From: Parasulfuritortus sp036391875 | Lineage (GTDB): Bacteria; Pseudomonadota; Gammaproteobacteria; Burkholderiales; Thiobacillaceae | DNA: 64,000 nt | Direction of reading: 5' to 3' | NCBI GenBank assembly: GCA_036391875.1 | Contig: DASVZA010000019.1 | Coordinates: forward strand, 1 to 64,000 | Position numbers and translations under genes: made by a program | The notes under the pieces: generated by a model | What the model was told of the DNA's origin: nothing | Database searches by the model: none | The model's input: the letters and a program-made list of their open reading frames with translations, nothing else | In this document: positions 18,759-26,470 of the stretch, in pieces | Numbering within the stretch: position 1 is the stretch's first letter | Layout: each line of letters opens with the position of its first letter

Positions 18759-19294
18759 CCGAGCAATTCCACGGCACCACCATCCTCAGCGTGCGCCGCG
18801 GCCAGCAGGTCGCCATCGGCGGCGACGGCCAGGTGACCTTGGGCAACGTGGTGATCAAGGCCACCGCGCGCAAGGTGCGGCGGCTGTACCAGGACAAGAT
18901 ACTGGCCGGCTTCGCCGGCGGCACGGCCGACGCCTTCACCCTGTTCGAGCGGTTCGAGGCCAAGCTGGAAAAGCATCAGGGCAACCTGGTGCGCAGCGCG
19001 GTGGAACTGGCCAAGGACTGGCGCACCGATCGCATCCTGCGCCGGCTGGAGGCCATGCTGACGGTGGCCGACACCGGCGCCACCCTGATCATCACCGGCG
19101 CCGGCGACGTGCTGGAACCGGAACAGGGCATCGCCGCCATCGGCAGCGGCGGTTCCTACGCCCAGGCCGCCGCCCGGGCCCTGCTCGAGCACACCGAGAT
19201 GGCGCCGGAAGAGATCGTCCGCCAGGCCCTGGGCATCGCCAGCGACATCTGCATCTACACCAACAGCAACTTCACCATCGAGACGCTGGCCTGA
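18755..19294 (+). CDS. hslV: HslV, proteasome-like peptidase subunit
   Basis: Catalytic subunit of the HslVU ATP-dependent protease. The 179-aa protein has the N-terminal threonine nucleophile after a short propeptide (HG before TTILSVRRGQQVAIGGDGQ), then KVRRLYQDKILAGFAGGTAD and ICIYTNSNF. ATGA overlap couples it to the STAS gene. hslU, which normally follows directly, is not here; the next gene is regA on the other strand. HslV needs an unfoldase, so hslU is presumably elsewhere. Confidence 0.95.
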   Translation: MTEQFHGTTILSVRRGQQVAIGGDGQVTLGNVVIKATARKVRRLYQDKILAGFAGGTADAFTLFERFEAKLEKHQGNLVRSAVELAKDWRTDRILRRLEAMLTVADTGATLIITGAGDVLEPEQGIAAIGSGGSYAQAAARALLEHTEMAPEEIVRQALGIASDICIYTNSNFTIETLA

Positions 19295-19307
19295 GCGCCG
19301 GCCAGCG

Positions 19308-19850
19308 TCATTCCTTGACCGGCCGCTTGGCCAGCTTGCGCTGCAGCGTCCGGCGGTGCATCTTGAGCGCCCGGGCGGTGGCCGAGATGTTGCCTTCGTG
19401 CTCGGTCAGCACCTTCTGGATGTGTTCCCACTCCAGCCGGTCGACCGACATCGGGTCCTCGGGCGGGGCGATGTCGGCGTCGCCCGCCTCGCGACCGAGC
19501 GCGGCCAGTATCTCGTCGGCATCGGCCGGCTTGGGCAGGTAGTGGGTGGCACCCAGCTTGATCGCCTCGACCGCCGTGGCGATGCTGGCATAGCCGGTCA
19601 GCAGCAGGATGCGCATCTCGGGCCGCAACGCCTTGAGCGGACCGATCAGGCCCAGGCCCGACTCCTCGGCCAGCTTCAGGTCCAGCACCGCCGCATCGGG
19701 CGGATCGGATTGGGCCAACGCCAGTGCCCCGGCCTGGTCCGCGGCCGCCTCGACCTCATAACCGCGCCGGCGCAGGGCCTGCACCAGGGTGCTCGAAAAC
19801 AGCACGTCGTCATCCACCAGCAGGATGCGCCAGGGGGCCGCCTGCATCAT
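19308..19850 (-). CDS. regA: RegA/PrrA/ActR-type redox response regulator
   Basis: A 180-aa regulator with a receiver (LLVDDD, phospho-Asp in AAVLDLKLAEESG, LLTGYASI, YLPKPAD) joined by a short linker to a Fis-type helix-turn-helix (EGNISATARALKMHRRTLQRKL), which is the RegA/PrrA hallmark. Family members control photosynthesis, carbon and nitrogen fixation and respiration in response to redox state. It overlaps regB by 4 bp. It converges on hslV with 13 bp between, and no clear terminator there. Start MMQ; the second Met is possible. Confidence 0.9.
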   Translation of the reverse strand: MMQAAPWRILLVDDDVLFSSTLVQALRRRGYEVEAAADQAGALALAQSDPPDAAVLDLKLAEESGLGLIGPLKALRPEMRILLLTGYASIATAVEAIKLGATHYLPKPADADEILAALGREAGDADIAPPEDPMSVDRLEWEHIQKVLTEHEGNISATARALKMHRRTLQRKLAKRPVKE

Positions 19851-21082
19851 GTCGCCTCCAGACTGATCAGTGGAACATCCAGCCGGGCCGCCAGGCCCCC
19901 GCCTTCGCGCGGCCCCAGATCGATGCTGCCGCCCAGCCTTTCCAGCGCGGCCCGGGCCAGCATGAGGCCGACTCCCCAGCCTTCCGGCTTGGCGCCGGCG
20001 TTGTCCAGGCCCGGGCCGCGATCCAGCACCCGCAGTTGCAGCATCGCCGCAGTCCAGTCGGCCTCCAGCACGAGATCGGACGGCGAGGCGTCGGCGGCGT
20101 TGTTGAGCAGGGTCGAGAGCACCGACACCAGGCTCGGATCTTCCCTAACCAGCGGCGCCGGCCGGGAACCGGCCAGTTTCAATTGGGCGTTGGCCTGGGG
20201 CCGCATCAGCCGCCAGTGTTCATAGATTTCCGCCAGCCACTCATCCAGGGGGCGATTCAGGGTACCCGCGGCCCGCGCTGCCCCGGCGGCTGCGGCGAGC
20301 CGGTCGAGCACCGCCTTCATGCGCTCGGCCTGGCCCGACATCAGACCGAGACTGGGCGCCAGTTCGTCGTCACCGGCATAGTCCCGCTCCAACTCTTTCA
20401 GGGAAACCCGCAAGGACGACAGGGGCGTGGCCAGATCGTGGGCCGCCGCCGCCGCCTGCATGCCCAGGGCGAAGATCTGCTCATCGCGCAGGGCTTGCTC
20501 GCGGGCCCGCGCCAGATCAGCCTCGCGCTGGCGCAAGGCCATGGCCAGCCGGGTCACGAAGGCGGCAACCAGGCCAGCGGTCAGCAGAAAATCGAGCCAC
20601 ATGCCGGTCAGGTGCAGGTTGATGGCGGTCTGATCGGTCACGGCCAGATTGAGCGGCTGGTAGAACGCCGCCAGCAGGGAATACAGGATCGCCACCCAGG
20701 CGGTCATGACCCAGGCGAACGACGACGGCAGCGTCACCGCGCACAGGATCAGCGGCACCAGCAGCAGGGAGATGAACGGGTTGGCATAGCCGCCGCTGAA
20801 ATAGACCAGTGCGGCGATGGCCGCCGCGTCGGCCACCAGTTCGGCCATGACTTCGTAGACCTCGCTGCCCTGGCCGACGTGCAGGCGCCAGGCGGCAAAC
20901 GCATTGAGCACCGTGTGCAAGGCCAGCACGATCAGCATGGGCGCCATGGGCAGGTCCACGGCGAAGCCCCGGGCCAGGACCAGGACGGCGATCAGCTCGA
21001 TGGCGAGCAGGACCCAGCGCGCCATGACCAGACGGGCCTGGGTATCGCGGTGCAGCGTTTCGACGGGGATCGGGTCATTCAT
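19847..21082 (-). CDS. regB: RegB/PrrB-type redox sensor histidine kinase
   Basis: A 411-aa membrane kinase with about six N-terminal membrane segments. The quinone-binding motif GGYANPFISLLLVPL is intact. The H-box is AAAAHDLATPLSS and the ATPase domain follows (LLNNAADASPSD, DRGPGL, GWGVGLMLA). The redox-active cysteine found just after the H-box in Rhodobacter RegB is absent; the only Cys is in a membrane segment. Signal sensing is therefore probably by quinone. It is co-transcribed with regA. Confidence 0.9.
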   Translation of the reverse strand: MNDPIPVETLHRDTQARLVMARWVLLAIELIAVLVLARGFAVDLPMAPMLIVLALHTVLNAFAAWRLHVGQGSEVYEVMAELVADAAAIAALVYFSGGYANPFISLLLVPLILCAVTLPSSFAWVMTAWVAILYSLLAAFYQPLNLAVTDQTAINLHLTGMWLDFLLTAGLVAAFVTRLAMALRQREADLARAREQALRDEQIFALGMQAAAAAHDLATPLSSLRVSLKELERDYAGDDELAPSLGLMSGQAERMKAVLDRLAAAAGAARAAGTLNRPLDEWLAEIYEHWRLMRPQANAQLKLAGSRPAPLVREDPSLVSVLSTLLNNAADASPSDLVLEADWTAAMLQLRVLDRGPGLDNAGAKPEGWGVGLMLARAALERLGGSIDLGPREGGGLAARLDVPLISLEAT

Positions 21083-21203
21083 GCCGGAATTGTACCCATG
21101 GCTAGGGCCGTTCCGGCAGCCGCGGCAATTTGTCGCACCACCTGCATGCCGCTCTGGAGTAGCCTAGCGGATGTTCTTCATCACCGTCATTGGGAGACGT
21201 CAC

Positions 21204-21662
21204 ATGTTCGCAGCTAAGCCGCTTTTCGCCCTGGGCCTGGCCCTGTTCGCCCTTCCGGCCCTGGCCGACACGGTCAAGGTCGACCACCCCTGGGTTCGCG
21301 CCACCGCTCCCGGCCAGGACGTGGCGGGCGCCTTCATGGACCTGACCGCCGATGCCGACATGACCCTGGTGGCCGCCGAGAGCAACGCCGCCAAGACCGT
21401 GGAACTGCACACCATGGCCATGGACAACGGCATCATGGTGATGCGCCCGGTCAAGGACATCGCGCTGCCCAAGGGCAAGACGGTCAGCCTCAAGCCGGGC
21501 GGCATGCACGTCATGCTGATCGGCCTGCACGGCCAGATCAAGGACGGCGACAAGACGGCCCTCACCCTGGTGGTACGCAAGGCCGACGGCAAGGAAATGA
21601 AGATTCCGGTCGAGGCCGAAGCCAAGGCGGTCGGCGGCATGCCGATGCACCACCCGATGTAA
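21204..21662 (+). CDS. Periplasmic copper chaperone, PCu(A)C family (DUF461)
   Basis: A 152-aa exported protein with signal peptide ending FALPALA. The copper-site motif is visible: H in VELHTMAMDNGIMVM, then GGMHVM about 30 residues on. PCu(A)C proteins deliver Cu(I) to the CuA or CuB sites of cytochrome oxidase. GGGAGA at 21192-21197 supports the ATG at 21204 over an upstream ATG at 21171. No oxidase or Sco gene is adjacent. A His/Met-rich end (GGMPMHHPM) may also bind metal. Confidence 0.9.
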   Translation: MFAAKPLFALGLALFALPALADTVKVDHPWVRATAPGQDVAGAFMDLTADADMTLVAAESNAAKTVELHTMAMDNGIMVMRPVKDIALPKGKTVSLKPGGMHVMLIGLHGQIKDGDKTALTLVVRKADGKEMKIPVEAEAKAVGGMPMHHPM

Positions 21663-21683
21663 ACCACCCGAACCGCGAAAACG

Positions 21684-21710
21684 AAAAAGCCGGCTTCCTG
21701 CCGGCTTTTT
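21684..21710. terminator. Bidirectional rho-independent terminator
   Basis: AAAAAGCCGGC then TTCCT then GCCGGCTTTTT forms a perfect stem with A-run and T-run, serving both the copper chaperone gene and convergent phoU. Confidence 0.95.
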
Positions 21711-21727
21711 CATGGCAGCAGACCGGT

Positions 21728-22426
21728 TCAGGTCAGTTCCTTCTCCAGTTGCTCCAGGGTGGTGTGGCGGACGTCCTTGCCCTTGACCATGTAGACCACG
21801 TATTCGGAGATGTTCTTGGCATGGTCGCCGATCCGCTCGATGGCCTTGACCACGAACATCAGGTCGATGAACAACGAGATGTTGCGTGGATCTTCCATCA
21901 TGTAGGTGATCAGATGGCGGGCGATCAGGTGGAATTCCTCGTCGACCTCCATGTCCTGCCGGGCCACGGTGGCGGCGCTGGAGGCATCCACCCGGGCGAA
22001 CGAATCGAGCGAGGTGCGCAGCATCTTCAGCGCGATGTCGGACATGTACTTGATTTCGCTGTAGCGGGGAATGGCGATGCGGTCGTTGTTCATCGCCTTG
22101 CTGGTGAAGCGGGCGATCTTGGCCGCCTCGTCGCCGATCCGCTCCAGGTCGGTGATGGTCTTGATGATGGTCAGGATCATGCGCAGGTCGCTGGCGGTGG
22201 GCTGGCGCCGGGCGATGATCTGGGTGCAGGCCTCGTCGCTGCTGACCTCGAGCGCATTGACGCGGACATCGTTCGCGACGACCTCTTCGGCCAGGGCGGC
22301 ATTTTGGGTCACCAAGGCCTCGATGGCCTTGTTGACCTGGTCCTCGACCAGCCCTCCCATCTCCAGCACGCGGGCACGCACGGCCTCGAGATCCGCATCG
22401 AACTGCTTGTATGTATGTTCCAGCAT
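21728..22426 (-). CDS. phoU: PhoU, phosphate signalling regulator
   Basis: A 232-aa protein of two three-helix PhoU repeats, each with a metal-binding E/D-x3-D motif (ITDLERIGDEAAKIA and VKAIERIGDHAKNISEYV). PhoU links the PstSCAB transporter to PhoR. The ATG at 22426 (MLEHTYKQFD) follows GCTGGAGACAAG and matches the family start; a 10-residue longer frame is less likely. pst and phoB/phoR genes are not in the window. It ends before the shared terminator. Confidence 0.95.
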   Translation of the reverse strand: MLEHTYKQFDADLEAVRARVLEMGGLVEDQVNKAIEALVTQNAALAEEVVANDVRVNALEVSSDEACTQIIARRQPTASDLRMILTIIKTITDLERIGDEAAKIARFTSKAMNNDRIAIPRYSEIKYMSDIALKMLRTSLDSFARVDASSAATVARQDMEVDEEFHLIARHLITYMMEDPRNISLFIDLMFVVKAIERIGDHAKNISEYVVYMVKGKDVRHTTLEQLEKELT

Positions 22427-22465
22427 CTTGTCTCCAGCAGGTCTGCCGACCTTCAATTAGACGAA

Positions 22466-22509
22466 ATTATAAGCACAAGGTTTAACCACTTGGTTACAGC
22501 TCGGTTACA
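22466..22509 (-). promoter_or_regulatory. phoU promoter with candidate Pho box
   Basis: On the minus strand, TGTAACC is repeated with an 11-bp period (plus-strand GGTTACA at 22492-22498 and 22503-22509), the spacing of a PhoB box. A perfect TATAAT -10 lies at 22466-22471. No good -35 is visible, as expected for an activated promoter. The repeat differs from the enterobacterial CTGTCAT half-site, and its distance to the -10 is somewhat long. Confidence 0.4.
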
Positions 22510-22925
22510 AACGGCACCGACAGTTTCCGGCCATCCACGTCGATGACCATGATCCAATCCCGGCGTCCGGAGACGCACACCGGCAGCGTCACGCGGGCAC
22601 GAAACGCGCCCTGCGGATCCGGTTTCAAAGTATAGAGGTTGAAACCCATGTCCATGTCCCTCATGGCGAAGCTGGCCTGGACGGCCTTGGCACCGGGAGC
22701 CTTGACCCAGACTTGGAAGGGCGTCAGCACCTTGAGTGCACCCTCGACGCCGACCGTCACCTCGCGGCCATCGAGTTGGGCGCTGCAGCCGTGCAGCAGG
22801 TCGGCGCAGGTCATGGCAAGCGGCGGCTGCGTCGGCTGCAGATGGCGGTTCATGGCCACGACGCCGCCGATCAGCAGGGTCACCAGGACCGGAAACAGCC
22901 AGCGGGGAAATTTCAGCTTTTCCAT
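22494..22925 (-). CDS. Small membrane-anchored protein, unknown function
   Basis: A 143-aa protein with one N-terminal membrane segment (WLFPVLVTLLIGGVVAM). The periplasmic part has two Cys in TCADLLHGCSAQL and a beta-rich region (REVTVGVEGALKVLTPFQVW, ARVTLPVCVSGRRDW). The pattern suggests a small extracytoplasmic beta domain with possible disulfide. It overlaps the end of the MutT-ThiE gene by 13 bp, so is read with it. No family recognised; its coding end touches the phoU regulatory region. Confidence 0.75.
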   Translation of the reverse strand: MEKLKFPRWLFPVLVTLLIGGVVAMNRHLQPTQPPLAMTCADLLHGCSAQLDGREVTVGVEGALKVLTPFQVWVKAPGAKAVQASFAMRDMDMGFNLYTLKPDPQGAFRARVTLPVCVSGRRDWIMVIDVDGRKLSVPFVTEL

Positions 22926-23851
22926 GCGCCACTCCTCAAGGCAATGCCATGCGCTCCGGCCATCCGGGCCTGCTCCAGGTCGGCCGCGGCCAGCCCGCCC
23001 AGCGCGTAGACCGGCAGCGGGTAGTCCTCGATCAACCGGCTGAAACGCTCCCAACCCATCGGAGGTGCCTCCGGATGCGAGGCGGTGGCCTGCACCGGAC
23101 CCAGCACGACGAAGTCGGCGCCGATGGCGGCGGCCCGCTCCAACTCCTGCGCATTGTGACACGATGCGCCCACCCAGGGCAGATCGGGACGCGCGGACGC
23201 GGCGGCGAGTTGCGCCGCGGTGAGATGAACGCCGGCAGAGAGCCGCCCGGCCAGTTCGGCGTCGCCGTTGACCATCAACCGGGCGCCGTATTGCCGGCAT
23301 AGGTCGGCCACCCGCTCGGCCAGAGCCGCCAGATCGGCCGGCGGCAGGCCCTTCTCGCGCAATTGCACCAGGCGCAGGCCGTCGGCCAGAGCCGCCTCCA
23401 GGCGGGCGACGAAGCTTTCCACCCCCAGTTCGGCGACCATCGAAATGCCGTAGACCAGGGGCAGTTCCAGGCCGCGCAGTATCGGCCCGTTGGCAGGCAG
23501 GATAGGCTCGACATCGGGTTTGGCGGCATGGGTCCAGGCCAGGCCACCCTGGCCTTCGTGCGGGTGCGGCTCGCCGTCCCAGGCGGTGACCCGGAAGAAG
23601 CGCAGCATGACCCGGGCATGTTCGTAGTCGAAGGCGCGGTTGAGCCAGGGATAGGCGGTGCGCACCGTGATGCCCAACTCCTCGTGCAGTTCACGGTCCA
23701 GGGCGTGGCGAGCGGTCTCGCCCGGCTCCACCTTGCCGCCCGGGAATTCCCACCAGCCGGCGTAGACCTTGCCCTCCGGCCGACTGGCCATGAGGAAGGT
23801 GCCGTCCGGCCGCTCGATCACCGCGGCTGAGACCTCGACCCGCTTGGTCAA
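22913..23851 (-). CDS. mutT: MutT-type Nudix hydrolase fused to a ThiE/TenI-like domain
   Basis: A 312-aa fusion. Residues 1-130 are a Nudix domain with the full box GGKVEPGETARHALDRELHE-EL-G, as in 8-oxo-dGTP diphosphatase. Residues about 140-312 are a thiamine-phosphate-synthase-like TIM barrel (RLVQLREKGLP, GVHLTAAQL, GADFVVLGPVQATASHP, YALGGL). This fusion is known in beta- and gammaproteobacteria; the job of the second domain is unsettled. The start is probably TTG at 23851, overlapping the ATPase stop as TTGA. No ATG start is compatible with the family N-terminus. Confidence 0.85.
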   Translation of the reverse strand: MTKRVEVSAAVIERPDGTFLMASRPEGKVYAGWWEFPGGKVEPGETARHALDRELHEELGITVRTAYPWLNRAFDYEHARVMLRFFRVTAWDGEPHPHEGQGGLAWTHAAKPDVEPILPANGPILRGLELPLVYGISMVAELGVESFVARLEAALADGLRLVQLREKGLPPADLAALAERVADLCRQYGARLMVNGDAELAGRLSAGVHLTAAQLAAASARPDLPWVGASCHNAQELERAAAIGADFVVLGPVQATASHPEAPPMGWERFSRLIEDYPLPVYALGGLAAADLEQARMAGAHGIALRSGAWKS

Positions 23852-24741
23852 CGCTTCAGTCCCTGCCGCCCCGCCCAGTCCGCCGCGAACTGGCGGGCGA
23901 CGCGGCCCGACCGGCCCCCGCGCAAGGTGGCCCACTGCAGCGCCTCGATCCGGGCGTCATCGGTCCAGGCCCCGCCCAGCTCGGCCACCCAGCCCTCGGC
24001 GATGGCCAGGTACTGGTCCTGGTCGAACGGGTAGAACGACAGCCAGAGGCCGAAACGGTCGGACAGGGAGACCTTTTCCTCGGTGCTCTCGCCCGGATGG
24101 ACCTCGTCGCCGACATACCTGGTCTCCAGGTTCTCGGCCATGTACTCGGGCATCAGATGGCGGCGGTTGGAGGTGGCGCAGATCAGCACGTTGGGCGCCA
24201 GGCCGGCCAGGGAACCGTCCAGCGCCGCCTTGAGCGGCTTGTAGGCGGCCTCGCCCGGCTCGAACGACAGGTCGTCGGTGAAGACCACGAAGCGATAGGG
24301 CTGATCGGCGATGCGGGCGACGATGTCGGGCAGATGGATCAGGTCGTCCTTGTCCACCTCCACCATGCGTAACCCCTTCTTGGCCAAGCGGGGCAACAGG
24401 GCTTTGATCAGCGAGGACTTGCCGCAGCCCCGGCTGCCGGTGAGCAGGACATGGTTGGCCGGCAGGCCGGCGACGAACTGGCGCAGGTTGCGCTCGACCG
24501 CCTTCTTCTGCTCGTCGATGCCCTTCAGGGCGGCGAACGGCGGGCAGTTGAGTTGCGCGACCGGCTGCAGCCAGCCCTGCACCGGGCCGCGCCGCCAGCG
24601 GCAGGCCAGGGTCGCTTTCCAGTCGATCCGGGGCGGTACCGGTGGCAGCCAGGGCTCGATCCGGGCCAGCACCTCGTTGGCGCGCGACAGCAGGATGGCC
24701 AGCTCCGGGCTGACCTGATAGGAGATGTCGTCTTCGTCCAT
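23848..24741 (-). CDS. AAA-family ATPase of the DUF815 group
   Basis: A 297-aa ATPase with Walker A TGSRGCGKSSL near residue 110, Walker B-like RFVVFTDDLSFE and the sensor ICATSNRRHLMPE, typical of DUF815. Function unproven in the family. Start chosen at ATG 24741 (MDEDDISYQVSPE): a longer frame to 24783 would translate the dispersed repeat (SFPRSRESS) and is rejected. It heads a tight minus-strand cluster with the MutT-ThiE and membrane-protein genes. Confidence 0.85.
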   Translation of the reverse strand: MDEDDISYQVSPELAILLSRANEVLARIEPWLPPVPPRIDWKATLACRWRRGPVQGWLQPVAQLNCPPFAALKGIDEQKKAVERNLRQFVAGLPANHVLLTGSRGCGKSSLIKALLPRLAKKGLRMVEVDKDDLIHLPDIVARIADQPYRFVVFTDDLSFEPGEAAYKPLKAALDGSLAGLAPNVLICATSNRRHLMPEYMAENLETRYVGDEVHPGESTEEKVSLSDRFGLWLSFYPFDQDQYLAIAEGWVAELGGAWTDDARIEALQWATLRGGRSGRVARQFAADWAGRQGLKR

Positions 24742-24754
24742 GTTATTTAACGCG

Positions 24755-24818
24755 CTGGATTCCCGGCTGCGCGGGAATGACAACCCCTACCGTCGCTCCC
24801 GCGCAGGCGGGAGCCCAG
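24755..24818. repeat. Inverted doublet of a dispersed REP-like repeat
   Basis: Two units of the repeat whose core is CCCGCGCAGGCGGG, in opposite orientations: 24755-24781 (CTGGATTCCC...) and 24791-24818 (GTCGCTCCC...CCCAG). Each unit is itself a hairpin. The second abuts the GIY-YIG stop codon. Confidence 0.85.
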
Positions 24819-25106
24819 TCAAATAATCGATTCATACAAATCCTTCCAATCTGGGTTGACCTCCTCGATGAGCCGAATCTTCCAGGCCCGATTCCATTTC
24901 TTCAACTGTTTCTCGCGCAGAATGGCGCTTTCCATCGTCTCGTGTGCCTCATACCAGACCAGTCGGTCGACGCCGTACTCCTTCGTGAAACCATCAACGA
25001 AATGACCTTTGTGTTCCCATACACGCTTGACCAAGTCAGATGTGATGCCGATGTAGAGAGTGCCGTTGCGCTGGCTGGCCAGTATGTAAACGCAAGGTTG
25101 CTTCAT
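24819..25106 (-). CDS. GIY-YIG superfamily nuclease-like protein
   Basis: A 95-aa stand-alone GIY-YIG domain (UPF0213/YhbQ-like). It has CVYILASQRNGTLYIGITSD with VYI/YIG in place, the conserved Arg after it (KRVWEHK), and the Glu in ESAILREKQLKKW. Small proteins of this type are often called excinuclease-like, but their substrate is unclear. It is bracketed at both ends by REP-like doublets and separates the ATPase cluster from argJ. Its AT content is higher than its neighbours, which suggests acquisition. Confidence 0.85.
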   Translation of the reverse strand: MKQPCVYILASQRNGTLYIGITSDLVKRVWEHKGHFVDGFTKEYGVDRLVWYEAHETMESAILREKQLKKWNRAWKIRLIEEVNPDWKDLYESII

Positions 25107-25117
25107 CGCATTGGTTT

Positions 25118-25190
25118 CGTCGTCCTCGCGAAGGCGGGGACCCAGTTTTAAAGTTAAGCAAACTGGATTCCCGCCTTCGCGGGAATGACG
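25118..25190. repeat. Second REP-like doublet, on the other side of the GIY-YIG gene
   Basis: Units at 25118-25145 (CGTCGTCCTCGCGAAGGCGGG type) and 25163-25190 (CTGGATTCCCGCCTTCGCGGG type), again in opposite orientation. The order is mirrored relative to the doublet at 24755-24818. The last unit ends 2 bp from the argJ stop. Confidence 0.85.
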
Positions 25191-25191
25191 A

Positions 25192-26421
25192 TCAGGTTCT
25201 GTATTCCGCGTTGATCTTCACGTAATCGTAGGAGAAGTCGCAGGTCCACACCGTGGCCACGGCGTCGCCGCGGCCCAGGTGGATGCGGACCTCGATCTCG
25301 GGCGCGGCCATGACCCGGGCACCTTCGGCCTCCTGGTAGGCGGGCGAGCGGCCGCCTTTCTCGGCCACCAGCACGCCGCCCAGCCAGAGCCTGACCTTGT
25401 CGACGTCGAGGTCGGCCACGCCGGCGTAGCCGACCGCGGCCAGGATGCGGCCCAGGTTGGGATCGGAGGCGAAGAAGGCGGTCTTGACCAGCGGCGAGCG
25501 GGCCACGGCGTAGGCGATCTGCTTGCATTCGGCCTCGTCGCGGCCGCCCTCGACCCGGATCGCCATGAACTTGGTGGCGCCCTCGCCGTCGCGGACGATG
25601 GCCTGGGCCAGCTCGATCATCACTTCGGTCACCGCGTCGCGCAGCGCTGGGAAGCGCGGGTCGCCGTCGTCCATGATCACCGGCGCCTCGGTCACGCCGG
25701 TGGCGATCAGGATGCAGGAATCGTTGGTCGAGGTGTCGCCGTCCACGGTGATGCAGTTGAACGACTTGTTCACCGCGTGGCGCAGGATGGCCTCCAGCGC
25801 CTCGCAGGACACCGGCACGTCGGTGGCGACGTAGGAAAGCATGGTCGCCATGTTGGGATGGATCATGCCCGAGCCCTTGGCGATGCCGGTCACGGCGAAC
25901 TCCTTGCCGGCCAGGGCCAGCTTGCGCGAGGTCGCCTTGGGCACGATGTCAGTGGTCATGATCGCCTCGGCGGCCTGGGCCCAGTTCGCTTCCTTCAGGT
26001 CGGCGACCGCGGCCGGCAGGGCGGCGACGATCTTGTCGTGCGGCAGTGGCTCCAGGATCACGCCGGTCGAAAAGGTCAGGATCTGCTCCGGCTTGAAGCC
26101 GAGCTGGCCGGCCAGGGCGGTGCAGGTCTCGCGCGCCCGGCGCAGGCCGTCCTCGCCGGTACCGGCGTTGGCGTTGCCGGTGTTGACCAGCAGGGCGCGG
26201 ATGCCGTCGTCGCCGTGCAGGTGTTCCTTGCACACCGTCACCGGCGCGGCGCAGAAGCGGTTCTGGGTGAACACGCCGACCACCTCGGTGTCGTGGGCCA
26301 GGCGCATGACCAGCACGTCCTTGCGGCCGGGCTTCTTGATGCCGGCGGAGGCGATGCCCAGTTCGACGCCGGGCACGGGCAGGAGGGAAGCGGGATCGGG
26401 AGCGGCTAGATTAACGGGCAT
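25192..26421 (-). CDS. argJ: ArgJ, ornithine acetyltransferase / N-acetylglutamate synthase
   Basis: A 409-aa enzyme of arginine biosynthesis that transfers acetyl from N-acetylornithine to glutamate. The self-cleavage site is visible in KGSGMIHPNMATMLSYVATD, where the Thr of MAT-ML becomes the nucleophile of the beta chain. Other family blocks include VNTGNANAGTG and CITVDGDTSTNDSC. The length is normal. Whether it is mono- or bifunctional cannot be read from sequence. It lies 49 bp after the AddA-like gene on the same strand. Confidence 0.96.
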   Translation of the reverse strand: MPVNLAAPDPASLLPVPGVELGIASAGIKKPGRKDVLVMRLAHDTEVVGVFTQNRFCAAPVTVCKEHLHGDDGIRALLVNTGNANAGTGEDGLRRARETCTALAGQLGFKPEQILTFSTGVILEPLPHDKIVAALPAAVADLKEANWAQAAEAIMTTDIVPKATSRKLALAGKEFAVTGIAKGSGMIHPNMATMLSYVATDVPVSCEALEAILRHAVNKSFNCITVDGDTSTNDSCILIATGVTEAPVIMDDGDPRFPALRDAVTEVMIELAQAIVRDGEGATKFMAIRVEGGRDEAECKQIAYAVARSPLVKTAFFASDPNLGRILAAVGYAGVADLDVDKVRLWLGGVLVAEKGGRSPAYQEAEGARVMAAPEIEVRIHLGRGDAVATVWTCDFSYDYVKINAEYRT

Positions 26422-26470
26422 GAGCGGTGTCCTGAAGAAGATTTAGCCGCGCATTTTAACGCGCCGGCGG

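Noticed and set aside
24742..24783. N-terminal extension of the DUF815 ATPase reading SFPRSRESS
   Set aside because: This is translation of the dispersed REP-like repeat, not part of the protein family.
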